In this document: positions 45,873 to 55,261 of the stretch, piece after piece
Position numbering within the stretch: the first letter of the stretch is position 1
Layout of the letters: each line of letters starts with the position of its first letter
The notes under the pieces: model-generated
What the model was told of the DNA's origin: nothing
Databases searched by the model: none
What the model saw: the letters and a program-made list of their open reading frames with translations, nothing else
Origin: Gammaproteobacteria bacterium
Lineage (GTDB): Bacteria; Pseudomonadota; Gammaproteobacteria; HTCC5015
NCBI GenBank assembly: GCA_028284675.1
Contig: JANQRI010000038.1
Span: forward strand, 1 to 64,000
Direction: 5' to 3'
Length of the DNA: 64,000 bases
Translations under genes and position numbers: made by a program

Positions 45873-46382
45873 TCAGGCCTCTAACTTCCGGGGCAACACA
45901 ATAGCTTTTAGTTCCGCGGTGCCCTGTGCCGGTTCACCACGATTTTCAGGTATTTCTAGGCATGCGTAAGCAGCCGTAGGTAATAATTTATAGTGCTCCG
46001 GCAAGCGGCTCTCCGGTACCAGGTAACACAGCAACTCTTCAAGACCTGGATTATGCCCGACCAGCATAATCCGGGCATGCTGCGCCGATAATTCAGCAAC
46101 AACTTGCAGCAAAGTCTCCAGCGATGCATGATACAGTCGCTGTTCCCAGTGAATAGCCGCTTCCGGATACTGGAGATATTTTGATATGCCGGTTGCAGTT
46201 TGTGCGGCGCGCTCAGCCGGAGAGCTACAAACATGGTCAACATTCAAACCCTGTTTGTGCATATGCCGGCCGACTAAACCAATCGCTTTGCGCCCACGAT
46301 TATTCAGGGGCCTGTCAAAGTCAGGCAAAGGTTGATTCCAGTCTGACTTGGCATGACGTAATAATATTAAGCTAACGCTCAT
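45873..46382 (-). CDS. sixA: Phosphohistidine phosphatase SixA
   Basis: 169 residues from the ATG at 46382 (a GTG one codon earlier is also possible). Histidine phosphatase superfamily: catalytic RHA in LILLRHAKSDWN and the second histidine in IMLVGHNPGLEELLC. In Escherichia coli SixA removes phosphate from histidine phosphotransfer proteins. It lies between convergent ppk and divergent ppx, with only about 40 bp to the ppx start, so the two promoters overlap. Confidence 0.93.
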   Translation of the reverse strand: MSVSLILLRHAKSDWNQPLPDFDRPLNNRGRKAIGLVGRHMHKQGLNVDHVCSSPAERAAQTATGISKYLQYPEAAIHWEQRLYHASLETLLQVVAELSAQHARIMLVGHNPGLEELLCYLVPESRLPEHYKLLPTAAYACLEIPENRGEPAQGTAELKAIVLPRKLEA

Positions 46383-46423
46383 CACTTAATACTAAACAGA
46401 AAAAAACAAACATAGTCAACACC

Positions 46424-47923
46424 ATGTTCTTTAAAAAAAACCCGGAAGTGGTTGCAGCGATAGACCTGGGCTCAAACAGCTTTCACATGACTGTAGCACG
46501 CCTGCAAAACGGCCGGCTACATGTGCTCGATACGCTCAAAGAAATGGTCCGGCTTGCCTCCGGCATTACTTCTGATCATGGAATTGACCCCCCGACCATG
46601 CAACGGGCAATAACCTGCCTGGAGCGTTTTGGTCAACGCTTGCAGGATCTACACCCTAATAACGTAAAAGCTATTGGCACCAATGCACTCAGGCGCGCTA
46701 ACAAAGCCAGTGACTTTCTGGCCGCAGCCGAACAGGCTCTTGGGTATAAAATTGAAATTGTCTCCGGCATTGAGGAAGCACGCCTGATTTATGTCGGTGT
46801 CAGCCATTGTGCGCCCGATCTTGAGCAGCAGACACTTGTGGTGGATATTGGCGGCGGCAGCACAGAAATCATCATCGGTCAGCAGTTTTCCCCGCAGCTA
46901 CTGGACAGCCTGTACATCGGGTGCGTCGGCATGAGCCTGCGTTTTTTCGACACAGAAAAAATCAGCGCCAAGCGCTTCCAGAAAGCCATTCTGACCGCAC
47001 GCCAGGAACTTGCACCCATTGAAAAAGCCTACCGGACCCTTGGCTGGGCACGCGCAATCGGTGCATCCGGCACAATAAAAAGCATCGCCGACAATATAAA
47101 AGCACTTGGGTTTACTGATAGCAATATCACTCTGAAAGCTTTACATAAACTGAAAACGCGTATTATCGATGCGGGCAGTATTGAGAAAGCTGCCCTGCCA
47201 AACCTATCGACCGAACGTGCACCGGTCTTCTCCGGCGGATTGGCGGTGTTGATCGCGGTATTTGAAGCACTGCAGATCGAACAGATGGAAATCAGCCATT
47301 GCGCGCTCAGAGAAGGCATTCTGTGTGAGCTGACAGGTATTGCCGGCCAACTCAATATACATACAAAAACCATCAAAGATGCCTGCAAGCGCTATCAAAT
47401 CGACTTACAGCATGCGAATCGCGTTGCAAGCACCTGCATGACACTGTTTGAGCAGGCCAAAAGTGCATGGAAACTGGATGACGCGCATAATGTCGCAATG
47501 CTGCAATACGCCGCGCAGCTGCATGAAATCGGCCTGACTATCTCCCATAGCCGCTACAACAGGCACGGCGCTTACCTGATTGAAAACTCTGATCTCCCCG
47601 GCTTTACCCGTCAACAACAGACGGAAATAGCAACTTTAATAAGAATGCACCGGCGCAGGCTGCGCAAAGAATATTATGAGATGTTCGACACCGCAAACCA
47701 GGAACGCCTGATTCACCTGGCGATAATATTACGCATTGCGGTTATTTTACATCGTAGCCGTAGCAGCCGGGCTGTTCCGGACCTGCACATTTCTGTCAAC
47801 ATGCAGGAACTGAATCTGAAATTTCCGCAGGATTGGTTACATGATCACCCGTTGACTGAAGCGGACCTCGAACAGGAATCTGAATACCTGCGTGAAGCCC
47901 GCATTCAACTACAGTATGAATAA
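46424..47923 (+). CDS. ppx: Exopolyphosphatase
   Basis: 499 residues of the Ppx/GppA phosphatase family. Nucleotide/phosphate loops AIDLGSNSFHMTVA and VVDIGGGSTEIIIG; YIGCVGMSLRFFD; and an HD-like C-terminal region with LHEIGLTISHSRYNRHGAYLI. Releases phosphate from the ends of polyphosphate; a GppA-like pppGpp activity is possible for family members, but the ppk neighbourhood favours Ppx. No Shine-Dalgarno is obvious before the ATG. Confidence 0.94.
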   Translation: MFFKKNPEVVAAIDLGSNSFHMTVARLQNGRLHVLDTLKEMVRLASGITSDHGIDPPTMQRAITCLERFGQRLQDLHPNNVKAIGTNALRRANKASDFLAAAEQALGYKIEIVSGIEEARLIYVGVSHCAPDLEQQTLVVDIGGGSTEIIIGQQFSPQLLDSLYIGCVGMSLRFFDTEKISAKRFQKAILTARQELAPIEKAYRTLGWARAIGASGTIKSIADNIKALGFTDSNITLKALHKLKTRIIDAGSIEKAALPNLSTERAPVFSGGLAVLIAVFEALQIEQMEISHCALREGILCELTGIAGQLNIHTKTIKDACKRYQIDLQHANRVASTCMTLFEQAKSAWKLDDAHNVAMLQYAAQLHEIGLTISHSRYNRHGAYLIENSDLPGFTRQQQTEIATLIRMHRRRLRKEYYEMFDTANQERLIHLAIILRIAVILHRSRSSRAVPDLHISVNMQELNLKFPQDWLHDHPLTEADLEQESEYLREARIQLQYE

Positions 47924-47959
47924 GCAAACGGGCATTCAGATCAAAACCAAACAAAACTT

Positions 47960-48442
47960 TTATTTCACTAAAATACTGCGCAGCATCCAGGCAGTTTTCT
48001 CATGCAGCACCATACGGTCCGCTATCAGGCTTGATGTGGACTCATCATGTGACTCTTGAGCCAGTGGCAGAATTTCGCGAGCTGTTTTCACTATCGCCTC
48101 GTTACCTTTGACCAGAGTTCCAACCATTTCCTCTGCGACAGGCACACCTTCAGGTTCCTCAATACGGCTTAGCTCAGCAAACTCTTTGTATGTCCCCGGT
48201 GCCGGATAACCGAGTGTTCGAATGCGTTCAGCAATTAAATCCACCGCTGTTGCCAGCTCGGTATATTGCTCCTCAAACATTAGATGCAAATCACGAAAAA
48301 ACGGCCCGGTCACATTCCAATGAAAATTATGGGTCATCAGATATAAAGTGTAAGTATCTGCAAGCAGGCGTTTTAAACTCTCAGCGATTGCGCGCCTGGA
48401 CTGCTCGCTCAAACCAATATCAACTGCACTGTTATTACTCAT
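47960..48442 (-). CDS. dps: Dps ferritin-like DNA-protection protein
   Basis: 160 residues. Ferroxidase ligands are in the family motif HNFHWNVTGPFFRDLHLMFEEQ (His, Asp and Glu at standard spacing), with LIAERIRTLGYPAPGT following. Forms a 12-mer that oxidises and stores iron with peroxide. A GGAG site lies about seven bases before the ATG. It stands alone, 36 bp after the convergent ppx. Confidence 0.96.
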   Translation of the reverse strand: MSNNSAVDIGLSEQSRRAIAESLKRLLADTYTLYLMTHNFHWNVTGPFFRDLHLMFEEQYTELATAVDLIAERIRTLGYPAPGTYKEFAELSRIEEPEGVPVAEEMVGTLVKGNEAIVKTAREILPLAQESHDESTSSLIADRMVLHEKTAWMLRSILVK

Positions 48443-48481
48443 TTCTTATCTCCGATATTTTTAAAATTTATACAGACAAAA

Positions 48482-49180
48482 TTATTTTTTAGACACTATG
48501 TTTTTTGCAAGCCCGGAAAATATTTTCCCAACCAGCATGCTCTCTGCCGGCGGCTTTGGAAACAAAGGCTTTAGCTCATCCTGCTGATAACGCCCAAAAA
48601 TCCGCTTCTGAGACTCACCAACATCCTGCAGTCCTCCACCCCACACCAGGGTACGGCGGTCCTCCAGGTCATAGATAATCATACTGATCGATATAAGCCG
48701 CTTGGTACTTAAGTCCACATACGGGCTCTTACCCTTATCGGCCGGGTACTGGGTATAATCCAGCTGAGCCTGATCATTTTCTATGCGTGCATACACCAAA
48801 TAACGCGCATTCGGTATTTTTTGCCGGATAATATTCATGAAAGCCGTGCTGGCAGCTGCATGAAAACGATAGCTGTCCAGCATTTGAACATATAGCGGAC
48901 CGCCCAACGCTTCTTTCACTGCATCGGTACCGATAACTGTCGTACTACGATAATGCTTTTGCAATGCCTGACCCAATAAGCGCGCATATTGCGAGCGCTG
49001 CGCAGCACTCATCGGTTGCAGAACCGATACGACACCCCCGACAATCAAGCCACCGCGCTCAAGTGTTTTAATATTGAAGCGCTTGTTACCAACCAGATTA
49101 CCCGGTGTAGACGCACAGGCATAAAGCACACAACACAGTATTGCGACACAAGTTAAGCTAAAAGTACTCTTTGTACGCAT
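48482..49180 (-). CDS. Lipoprotein, unknown
   Basis: 232 residues. Signal peptide MRTKSTFSLTCVAILCCVL ending in the lipobox LYAC, then ASTPGNLVG. Alternating strand/helix content with YLVYARIENDQAQLDY, RLISISMIIYDLEDRRTLVWGG and a C-terminal FPKPPAESML segment. I do not recognise the family. It is 39 bp before dps on the same strand, so may share its transcript. No catalytic motif seen. Confidence 0.7.
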   Translation of the reverse strand: MRTKSTFSLTCVAILCCVLYACASTPGNLVGNKRFNIKTLERGGLIVGGVVSVLQPMSAAQRSQYARLLGQALQKHYRSTTVIGTDAVKEALGGPLYVQMLDSYRFHAAASTAFMNIIRQKIPNARYLVYARIENDQAQLDYTQYPADKGKSPYVDLSTKRLISISMIIYDLEDRRTLVWGGGLQDVGESQKRIFGRYQQDELKPLFPKPPAESMLVGKIFSGLAKNIVSKK

Positions 49181-49456
49181 ACAGTGATCTTACTTCAGGA
49201 ACTGCAAAAACGCAGAAAATTTTTAATCATTTTTAATGCCTGTTTTTCCGGAGCATGAAAGCCGGATATCGTGCGTATAATAAAAATCCAGCCCAAATAA
49301 CCCTGATTCGATACAGACTACCTATGATAACAAAAAAGCCTTATCTTCACTGTAGCGAAACCAGGCTAATACCAGCTGATGTAATACCGGCCGAATTATA
49401 ATAGAACCCGGCTTATAATATCGCGCGATATTACTAGCCAGGCTCTACTGTGACGG
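49181..49456. other. Intergenic region with an 18-bp palindrome
   Basis: No gene supported. Contains the perfect palindrome TAATATCGCGCGATATTA at 49416-49433 and partly repeated stretches such as taataccgg and CCAGGCT. The palindrome lies 24-41 bp past the stop of the minus-strand amidotransferase gene, not followed by a T-run. It could be an operator or the remains of a small repeat element. Confidence 0.5.
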
Positions 49457-50206
49457 TTAGCGGGAAGGTAAATGTTGATATTGTGTTTTAGGTTGCCCAA
49501 ACAACTCCAAAAACCCGGAAAACACTTTACGGCTCAAAATCTGCATTCCTTCAACATGTACCGCTGTCTGCTCCCGGATTTTTGCGGCAGCCTCACTACC
49601 CGACATCGCACGCAGCTCACGGCGATACTCTGGCAAATTTAACCAGCGCTCTATAAGTGCCTTATCAGCCTCCAGATGAAACTGAAAACCATACACTTTT
49701 TGCCGAAAACGGAACGCCTGGTTTGCACAGGTTGGAGAGGAGGCCAGGCGCGTAGCCTCGGCCGGGGTTTCAAATGTATCGGCATGCCACTGGAACAATT
49801 TTTCATGATGCCGACAATGACTCAATAGACCGTCGGCGCCGGCAGCAGGCGCCAACTGAATATCATACCAGCCAATTTCTTTGACTGGATTGCGATGAAC
49901 TCTGGCGCCTAATGTTTTTGCGATCAGCTGTGCACCCAGGCATATCCCTAATACGGGCAAATCCCTGGATATCGCCTGCTCAATCAGCCTCTGCTCAGTC
50001 AGCAAATGAGGATAGTGCGTCACCTGATTAACACTCATTGGCCCACCCAAAACAATCAACCCATGATAACCATCTATTGACGGCTCTGCATTTAGTTCAC
50101 GCCCAAAGTTTATATACCGTATGCGGAACCCCTTCTCTTTCAGCAGCGGGTTCAGTGTCCCTAGCGGCTCATAGGGCACATGCTGGAATACCAGAATTTT
50201 TTTCAC
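49457..50206 (-). CDS. Class I glutamine amidotransferase-like protein
   Basis: 249 residues from a GTG start. Class I glutaminase triad: Cys in LGICLGAQLIAK, His in YGFQFHLEADK and the following Glu. N-terminal ILVFQHVPYEPLGTL resembles the stand-alone GuaA-like amidotransferases of the YfeJ/gamma-glutamyl group rather than full GMP synthase; no synthetase domain is attached. Substrate unknown. It follows the GGDEF-EAL gene by 13 bp on the same strand. Confidence 0.87.
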   Translation of the reverse strand: MKKILVFQHVPYEPLGTLNPLLKEKGFRIRYINFGRELNAEPSIDGYHGLIVLGGPMSVNQVTHYPHLLTEQRLIEQAISRDLPVLGICLGAQLIAKTLGARVHRNPVKEIGWYDIQLAPAAGADGLLSHCRHHEKLFQWHADTFETPAEATRLASSPTCANQAFRFRQKVYGFQFHLEADKALIERWLNLPEYRRELRAMSGSEAAAKIREQTAVHVEGMQILSRKVFSGFLELFGQPKTQYQHLPSR

Positions 50207-50219
50207 TGTTTGCCAAACC

Positions 50220-52304
50220 TTAACAGGCTCTGATCAGGCTACTCTTTTGTGCATTGAAAAACATCGCCAGCGCATCCCCCACAACCGGCTCACTAAAATG
50301 ATAGCCCTGTATAATATCGCAGTTCTCTGCAACCAGAAAATCCAGTTGATCACGCATGTCCACACACTCTGCAACAATCTTCAAACCCAACCCATGCGCC
50401 AGAGAGATGGCTGAAGAGACAATGCCGCGACTTTTTTCAGAATTGTGAATATTTTTTACAAATGAACCATCCAGCTTTAGTACATCAATCGGAAAATTTT
50501 GCAAATAACTCAACGAGGAATAACCCGTACCAAAATCGTCAATGGCAATAGTAACCCCGATTGTTTTCAATTCCTGCAGCACATTTATGATCTGGTCGGT
50601 TTTCTCAAGAAAAACATTTTCGGTAATCTCAATTTCCAGAAACCCCGGGTCCATCTGGTATTTGTTTAGATTCTCATTAATAAATGATAAGAACTTCGGC
50701 CTCAATAAGTCACTCGCGGAAACATTGACCGCTATTTTAAATGGTGGCAAGCCCTGCTTACTCCAGGTTTCATACTGCCGGCATACATTCTCAACGACCC
50801 AGGCACTTAATTGATTTATAAAACCGATTTCTTCAGCCATCGGCACAAATATGCGTGGATCTATTTCACCATGCTCCGGGTTATCCCAACGCAAGAGCGC
50901 TTCCACTCCGACAATCAGGTTGCTTTGCAAACACACTTGAGGCTGATAAACCAAATACAACTCATCGTTCTCAATTGCATGGCGCAACTTACTTTCCAGA
51001 ATCAGGCGCTCGTCCGTGTTGTCCAATGAACTATCGTAAAAACGGTATGCCCCTTTACCATACGCTTTGCTGCTGTACATACCGATATCGGCGCGTTTAA
51101 GCAATGTCGCCGCATCTTCTGCGTCTCGCGGAAACACACTAATGCCGATACTGGCAGAAACATGTAAGCGATGCTGTTGAACCGATAACGGCAAAGACAG
51201 CTCCTTTATGACTTTCCTTGCAACTACTTCCGCATCCTCCGGCGCGGAAATATTACCCAGCAAAATCACAAACTCATCTCCACCGAGTCGCCCGACACAA
51301 TCATCAATACGCCCAATTTCTGACAGCTTTCTGGCGATTATCTGCAGCAGCTCGTCTCCAACATGATGCCCCAAAGAATCATTGATAATTTTGAACCGAT
51401 CCAAATCAATTAGCAGTAATGCCATATTGCGGTCGTTTCTACGGCAGCTCTCAATGGCCTGATGCAGCTTCTCCATCAGCAGGTAACGGTTCGGAAGACG
51501 TGTTAAAGCATCATAATTAGCACGGTGATGAAGCTGCTTGGTACGCAGCTCCACAATACTTTCCAGGCGTTCGCTATTGCGTTTTAGCTCCAACTCACGA
51601 TCCTGAATTGTGGCCAGCATATTATTAAAACCATTGATCAATACACCAATTTCATCATCGCGCTCGGCATGCATGCGCTGACTATAGTTTTTTGTATCGC
51701 TGATCTTTTCCACCAACGAAGCCAACTCCACAATCGGCTCTATAATAAACTTATGCAATATACTGGACATTAGCCAGCCTATCGCCAACCCAAACACCAT
51801 AATCACGAAAAGAATACCGGCATATTTATCGCTTTGCGGACCCAGTACTGATGAGTCGTACACAATATAAAGCCAGCCCTGCAACTCATCATCCAGCTTA
51901 ACCGGATGGAGTATTGTTGCGGTATCAGCGTTTAATGAAACACCCAACCTGGAAAAACTCTCAGGCTCAAAACTGACATTCATATCACCCCTAAACACTG
52001 CCATTTGCTTTTCATTAAGATCATATAGCGATACTTGCAGTACTGCTTTATCTGCCCGGGAAACACTTAGCGCACGCTGTATTCCCTGGCGATTATTTAA
52101 TACTCCGGAGGTAATGATATCCGTCTCAATAAGACGGGCCATATCAAGAAGATCGCCACTGATATTCTTTCTTGATGTCGTATAGTCATTCCCGAAGAAA
52201 GCGAGCGATGCAATAGAAGACACAACCACACTGACACCGACAATAATAATCAGTTGGCGATATTTAAGACTTGAGAATTTGTTTAAGGTCGCTAAATATT
52301 CCAT
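50220..52304 (-). CDS. Membrane GGDEF-EAL cyclic-di-GMP protein
   Basis: 694 residues. Membrane helix (about 18-37), periplasmic sensor region with CHASE-like features, second helix (about 160-182), HAMP domain, short coil, GGDEF (about 265-425) and EAL (about 435-685). GGDEF is intact (RLGGDEFVIL) and an inhibitory I-site RxxD (RIDD) lies five residues upstream. EAL keeps EALLRW, DDFGTGYSSLSYL and the Lys in DVLKLDGSF, so both synthesis and hydrolysis of c-di-GMP look possible. Co-oriented with the amidotransferase gene downstream. Confidence 0.95.
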   Translation of the reverse strand: MEYLATLNKFSSLKYRQLIIIVGVSVVVSSIASLAFFGNDYTTSRKNISGDLLDMARLIETDIITSGVLNNRQGIQRALSVSRADKAVLQVSLYDLNEKQMAVFRGDMNVSFEPESFSRLGVSLNADTATILHPVKLDDELQGWLYIVYDSSVLGPQSDKYAGILFVIMVFGLAIGWLMSSILHKFIIEPIVELASLVEKISDTKNYSQRMHAERDDEIGVLINGFNNMLATIQDRELELKRNSERLESIVELRTKQLHHRANYDALTRLPNRYLLMEKLHQAIESCRRNDRNMALLLIDLDRFKIINDSLGHHVGDELLQIIARKLSEIGRIDDCVGRLGGDEFVILLGNISAPEDAEVVARKVIKELSLPLSVQQHRLHVSASIGISVFPRDAEDAATLLKRADIGMYSSKAYGKGAYRFYDSSLDNTDERLILESKLRHAIENDELYLVYQPQVCLQSNLIVGVEALLRWDNPEHGEIDPRIFVPMAEEIGFINQLSAWVVENVCRQYETWSKQGLPPFKIAVNVSASDLLRPKFLSFINENLNKYQMDPGFLEIEITENVFLEKTDQIINVLQELKTIGVTIAIDDFGTGYSSLSYLQNFPIDVLKLDGSFVKNIHNSEKSRGIVSSAISLAHGLGLKIVAECVDMRDQLDFLVAENCDIIQGYHFSEPVVGDALAMFFNAQKSSLIRAC

Positions 52305-52647
52305 AGCCGCAACCCTGAAACCGCCTTAATGCCATAACAGCAGGCTTTGACAGACGTAGAAAGAAAATGCAAACACCGCTTACATATATTTATAGAACAG
52401 CTTGCAACAATGAAAGACAGTGCCAAGAAGTAATAACGATGACGCTGGTTATTTAAACTTACACGCACTGAAACGATAGGCGGTTTGCCGGTATATATTT
52501 TTGCCAATGCTCTCACTTTGGTCTACTAATACAGTCATGACACTACCGAACCGTAACAAAAATCCACATTAACGCGTTTCAAGCCCGAACCCCCAAAGTT
52601 CCGGCTGTGCTGACCCGCGTAAAACATACCCGGGTATACGCTAACTT
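52305..52647. other. Region upstream of the GGDEF-EAL gene, no gene supported
   Basis: 343 bp between the GGDEF-EAL start and the stop of the small minus-strand gene. A 74-codon frame ending at 52292 crosses it but overlaps the real gene and lacks a ribosome site. The stretch presumably holds the GGDEF-EAL promoter. No terminator or RNA gene recognised. Confidence 0.5.
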
Positions 52648-52923
52648 TTACAGATCGCTAATCAGTGTCGTATGGTTAGTGGAAAAGTGATCAGCGTCCC
52701 TGTGATCCTCAAAATTTTCATTTGCGCAATCAACAGTCGACGGCCATTGGTCTAATTGCGCTGTTACATCAACAATTTGTACCGAACTCAACTCTTTCTT
52801 AAGGAAGTTTTGCAGTCGCCGCCGGCTAATACTGTTCTGACTGCTACTACCTTTATAATGCATTGCTTTTGTGAGCACTTCTTGAACTGACCCAAGCACA
52901 GTTAACAAAGCTTTTACTATCAT
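52648..52923 (-). CDS. Small soluble protein, unknown
   Basis: 91 residues, no membrane segment. The N-terminus is amphipathic (MIVKALLTVLGSVQEVLTKAM), then a basic Arg/Lys-rich part (ISRRRLQNFLKKEL) and an acidic His/Asn-rich tail. What makes it credible is the excellent AAGGAG site seven bases before the ATG. No family recognised. It stands alone between the GGDEF-EAL gene and the dehydrogenase gene. Confidence 0.55.
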   Translation of the reverse strand: MIVKALLTVLGSVQEVLTKAMHYKGSSSQNSISRRRLQNFLKKELSSVQIVDVTAQLDQWPSTVDCANENFEDHRDADHFSTNHTTLISDL

Positions 52924-53368
52924 GACGCACTCCTTAGCCGTAAAACGGTTTACATTTAATTAAGGCTTCGGTGAACCTGAACACTTTGCCGGCAATTAGA
53001 ACCTCTGTGTAAATTTAAGAGCCGATTCAGCGATACGGGTGACATTTTCCGACGAGATTTAAATAATATTGTCGGGATTCGAACACCCTTTTCTCCGATA
53101 AAACCAAGATTTTCCTTCACGAAAACCAGAAATGGCTTTATCTACGCCGCTCAATCAAAACTTCCGGGCCAACTCAGATTGTTATAACGCAAGATTGAGG
53201 CCAGCTCACTTATAACAAATCTTAGACACAGGCCAAATCCACTGATTTTCGGATATATTTTGATTAAGGCTATAATCGCATTGCCTGACTACCCCTTAGT
53301 ATCGGCAGAACTAGGGCTTTTTTAAGTTCGGGACAGGTAAACTAATCACTCAACAAAACGGGAAAAAT
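52924..53368. other. Intergenic region between divergent small gene and dehydrogenase gene
   Basis: 445 bp without a supported gene. It must hold the promoters of both neighbours. A short symmetric element GTAAA-ACGG-TTTAC lies just upstream of the small gene (about 52938-52951). A tRNA-T-arm-like stretch near 53071-53090 does not fold into a tRNA. Nothing else recognised. Confidence 0.5.
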
Positions 53369-54211
53369 ATGCAGAAAAGCATTCTTATCACCGGCTGCTC
53401 TTCCGGTATCGGTTACTGCACCGCACATGGACTGCGTCAACGCGGCTACAGGGTTTTTGCAACTGCACGCAAGACCAAAGATGTTGCCCGGCTGGAACAG
53501 GAGGGGTTTGAAAGCACATTACTTGATCTGAACGATTCAGAGTCAATCGCCACCGCCGTCGACGAAATTTTATGCCGCACAAACAACACACTTTACGCAG
53601 TGTTTAACAATGGCGGCTTCGCACAACCCGGTGCCATCGAAGATATTCCCAGAGAAGCACTCCGAAAACAGTTTGAAACCAATGTATTCGGCTGGCATGA
53701 ACTCACCAACCAACTGATACCGGTGATGCGCCGCCAGGGTCACGGACGGATTATTCAAAACAGTTCGATTTTAGGTTTCATGAGCCTGACCTATCGCGGC
53801 GCATATAACGCCAGCAAGCATGCGATTGAAGCACTGAGTGATACACTGCGCCTGGAACTCCGCAACACCAATATTCATGTGATACTTATCGAACCCGGCC
53901 CTATTGAGAGCAAAATTCGCCTGAATTCATACAGGCATTACAAAGAATATATCAAGACCAAGGCCGGCGACAGCGCTCATATCAAGCGTTACGAAACCTG
54001 GGAAGCCAACCTAAAAAAACCTCCGCAAAACGAGCTTTTTACATTGCCGCCCGAAGCTGTTTTAAAAAAAGTGATTCATGCACTGGAGAGTCCTAAACCC
54101 AGGATACGCTATCGGGTCACCATTCCCACTCACCTCTGCGCATACCTTAAAAGATTATTGCCAGACCGCATTATGGACAAGCTGGTCGCCAGCAGCGCTT
54201 TAAACAACTAA
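53369..54211 (+). CDS. Short-chain dehydrogenase/reductase
   Basis: 280 residues, classical SDR. Nucleotide-binding TGCSSGIG, NNGG motif, catalytic Ser in IIQNSSILGF and YNASK. The C-terminal extension after LIEPGPIESKI resembles Escherichia coli YbbO-like aldehyde/ketone reductases. Cofactor preference is probably NADPH, from the basic residues after the second strand (ATARKTKD). Substrate unknown. It lies upstream of a glycosyltransferase on the same strand, 135 bp apart. Confidence 0.92.
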   Translation: MQKSILITGCSSGIGYCTAHGLRQRGYRVFATARKTKDVARLEQEGFESTLLDLNDSESIATAVDEILCRTNNTLYAVFNNGGFAQPGAIEDIPREALRKQFETNVFGWHELTNQLIPVMRRQGHGRIIQNSSILGFMSLTYRGAYNASKHAIEALSDTLRLELRNTNIHVILIEPGPIESKIRLNSYRHYKEYIKTKAGDSAHIKRYETWEANLKKPPQNELFTLPPEAVLKKVIHALESPKPRIRYRVTIPTHLCAYLKRLLPDRIMDKLVASSALNN

Positions 54212-54346
54212 GCTTAGATAGCTGCAAATGATTTCGCCCTGGAAACATCACAACCTATATCCCTCCTGGTTTGTGAAGCACTTACTATACCTAAGCCTTG
54301 GCAGCTGACATATTCTTTCTTGTTATTACTAACCATGGGCCACCAC

Positions 54347-55249
54347 ATGAATATCACCGCGATTATTCTCACCTATAACGAAAGCATTCACCTGAAACGC
54401 TGCATTGAAAGCATTCATGAAATCACGAAAGAAATTATCGTAATCGACTCATACAGCACTGACAACACAGTGGAAATCGCCCGCGAGCTGGGCGCCACTG
54501 TTCATCAACGTAAATTTATTAATCAAGCCGAGCAATTTCAGTGGGGGCTGGATAATCTGCCAATTCAAACTGAATGGATCATGCGGTTGGATGCCGATGA
54601 ATACCTCTTACCTGAACTGTGCCGGGAAATTAAATACAAGATCCCGCTGACACCACCTGAAGTCAGCGCTTACCTGTTAAAACGGCGGGTTTATTTTATG
54701 GATCGCTGGATCAGGTATGGCGGCTACTATCCAACCAAGCTGCTGCGCCTGTGGCGAACGGGCCTGGGTACTGTCGAACAACGCTGGATGGATGAGCATA
54801 TTGTCGTCTCAACAGGGCAAGTCTCTGAGCTGGATAATGACTTTGTCGATCACAACCTAAACAATCTGACATGGTGGACCGAAAAACACAATCACTATTC
54901 AACACGCGAAGCGACTGACCTGCTTAACCAGGAATACGGGTTTCTAAACAACAACAGCACTAGTGAAAAACTGAACTCAGAACAACAAAGCGCACAAAAG
55001 CGGTTTCTGAAAAATCGCGTATATTCAAAATGTCCACTGCTTTTAAGAGCATTTTTGTATTTCAGCTTGCGATACTTCGGACAGCGAGGGTTTCTCGACG
55101 GCAAAGCAGGGTTTATATGGCATGTATTACAGGGGTTTTGGTACCGTTTTCTGGTTGATGCAAAAATTCAGCAAATCATGCATATTGCGAACCGAGATGG
55201 GCGTTCAGTTCAGAATATTCTTAAGCAGGATTTTAAAATTAAGCTTTGA
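54347..55249 (+). CDS. Family 2 glycosyltransferase (WaaE/KdtX-like)
   Basis: About 300 residues from the ATG at 54347 (MNITAIILTYNESIHL); upstream in-frame starts add only nine residues. GT-A fold with VIDSYSTDNTVEIA and the metal-binding LDADEYLLPEL. The later WMDEHIVV and WWTEKHNHYSTREA are typical of WaaE/KdtX-type lipopolysaccharide-core glucosyltransferases, although other envelope glycans are possible. No other glycan genes are adjacent. Confidence 0.88.
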   Translation: MNITAIILTYNESIHLKRCIESIHEITKEIIVIDSYSTDNTVEIARELGATVHQRKFINQAEQFQWGLDNLPIQTEWIMRLDADEYLLPELCREIKYKIPLTPPEVSAYLLKRRVYFMDRWIRYGGYYPTKLLRLWRTGLGTVEQRWMDEHIVVSTGQVSELDNDFVDHNLNNLTWWTEKHNHYSTREATDLLNQEYGFLNNNSTSEKLNSEQQSAQKRFLKNRVYSKCPLLLRAFLYFSLRYFGQRGFLDGKAGFIWHVLQGFWYRFLVDAKIQQIMHIANRDGRSVQNILKQDFKIKL

Positions 55250-55261
55250 TCCGTACAAAGC

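Noticed and set aside
52292..52516. 74-codon minus-strand frame before the GGDEF-EAL gene
   Set aside because: It overlaps the start of a well-supported gene, has no ribosome site and an unconvincing Cys/Arg-rich composition.
53069..53090. tRNA 3'-end-like stretch on the minus strand (GTTCGAATCCC)
   Set aside because: The supposed T-arm has two mismatched pairs, and I could not find acceptor, D or anticodon arms around it.
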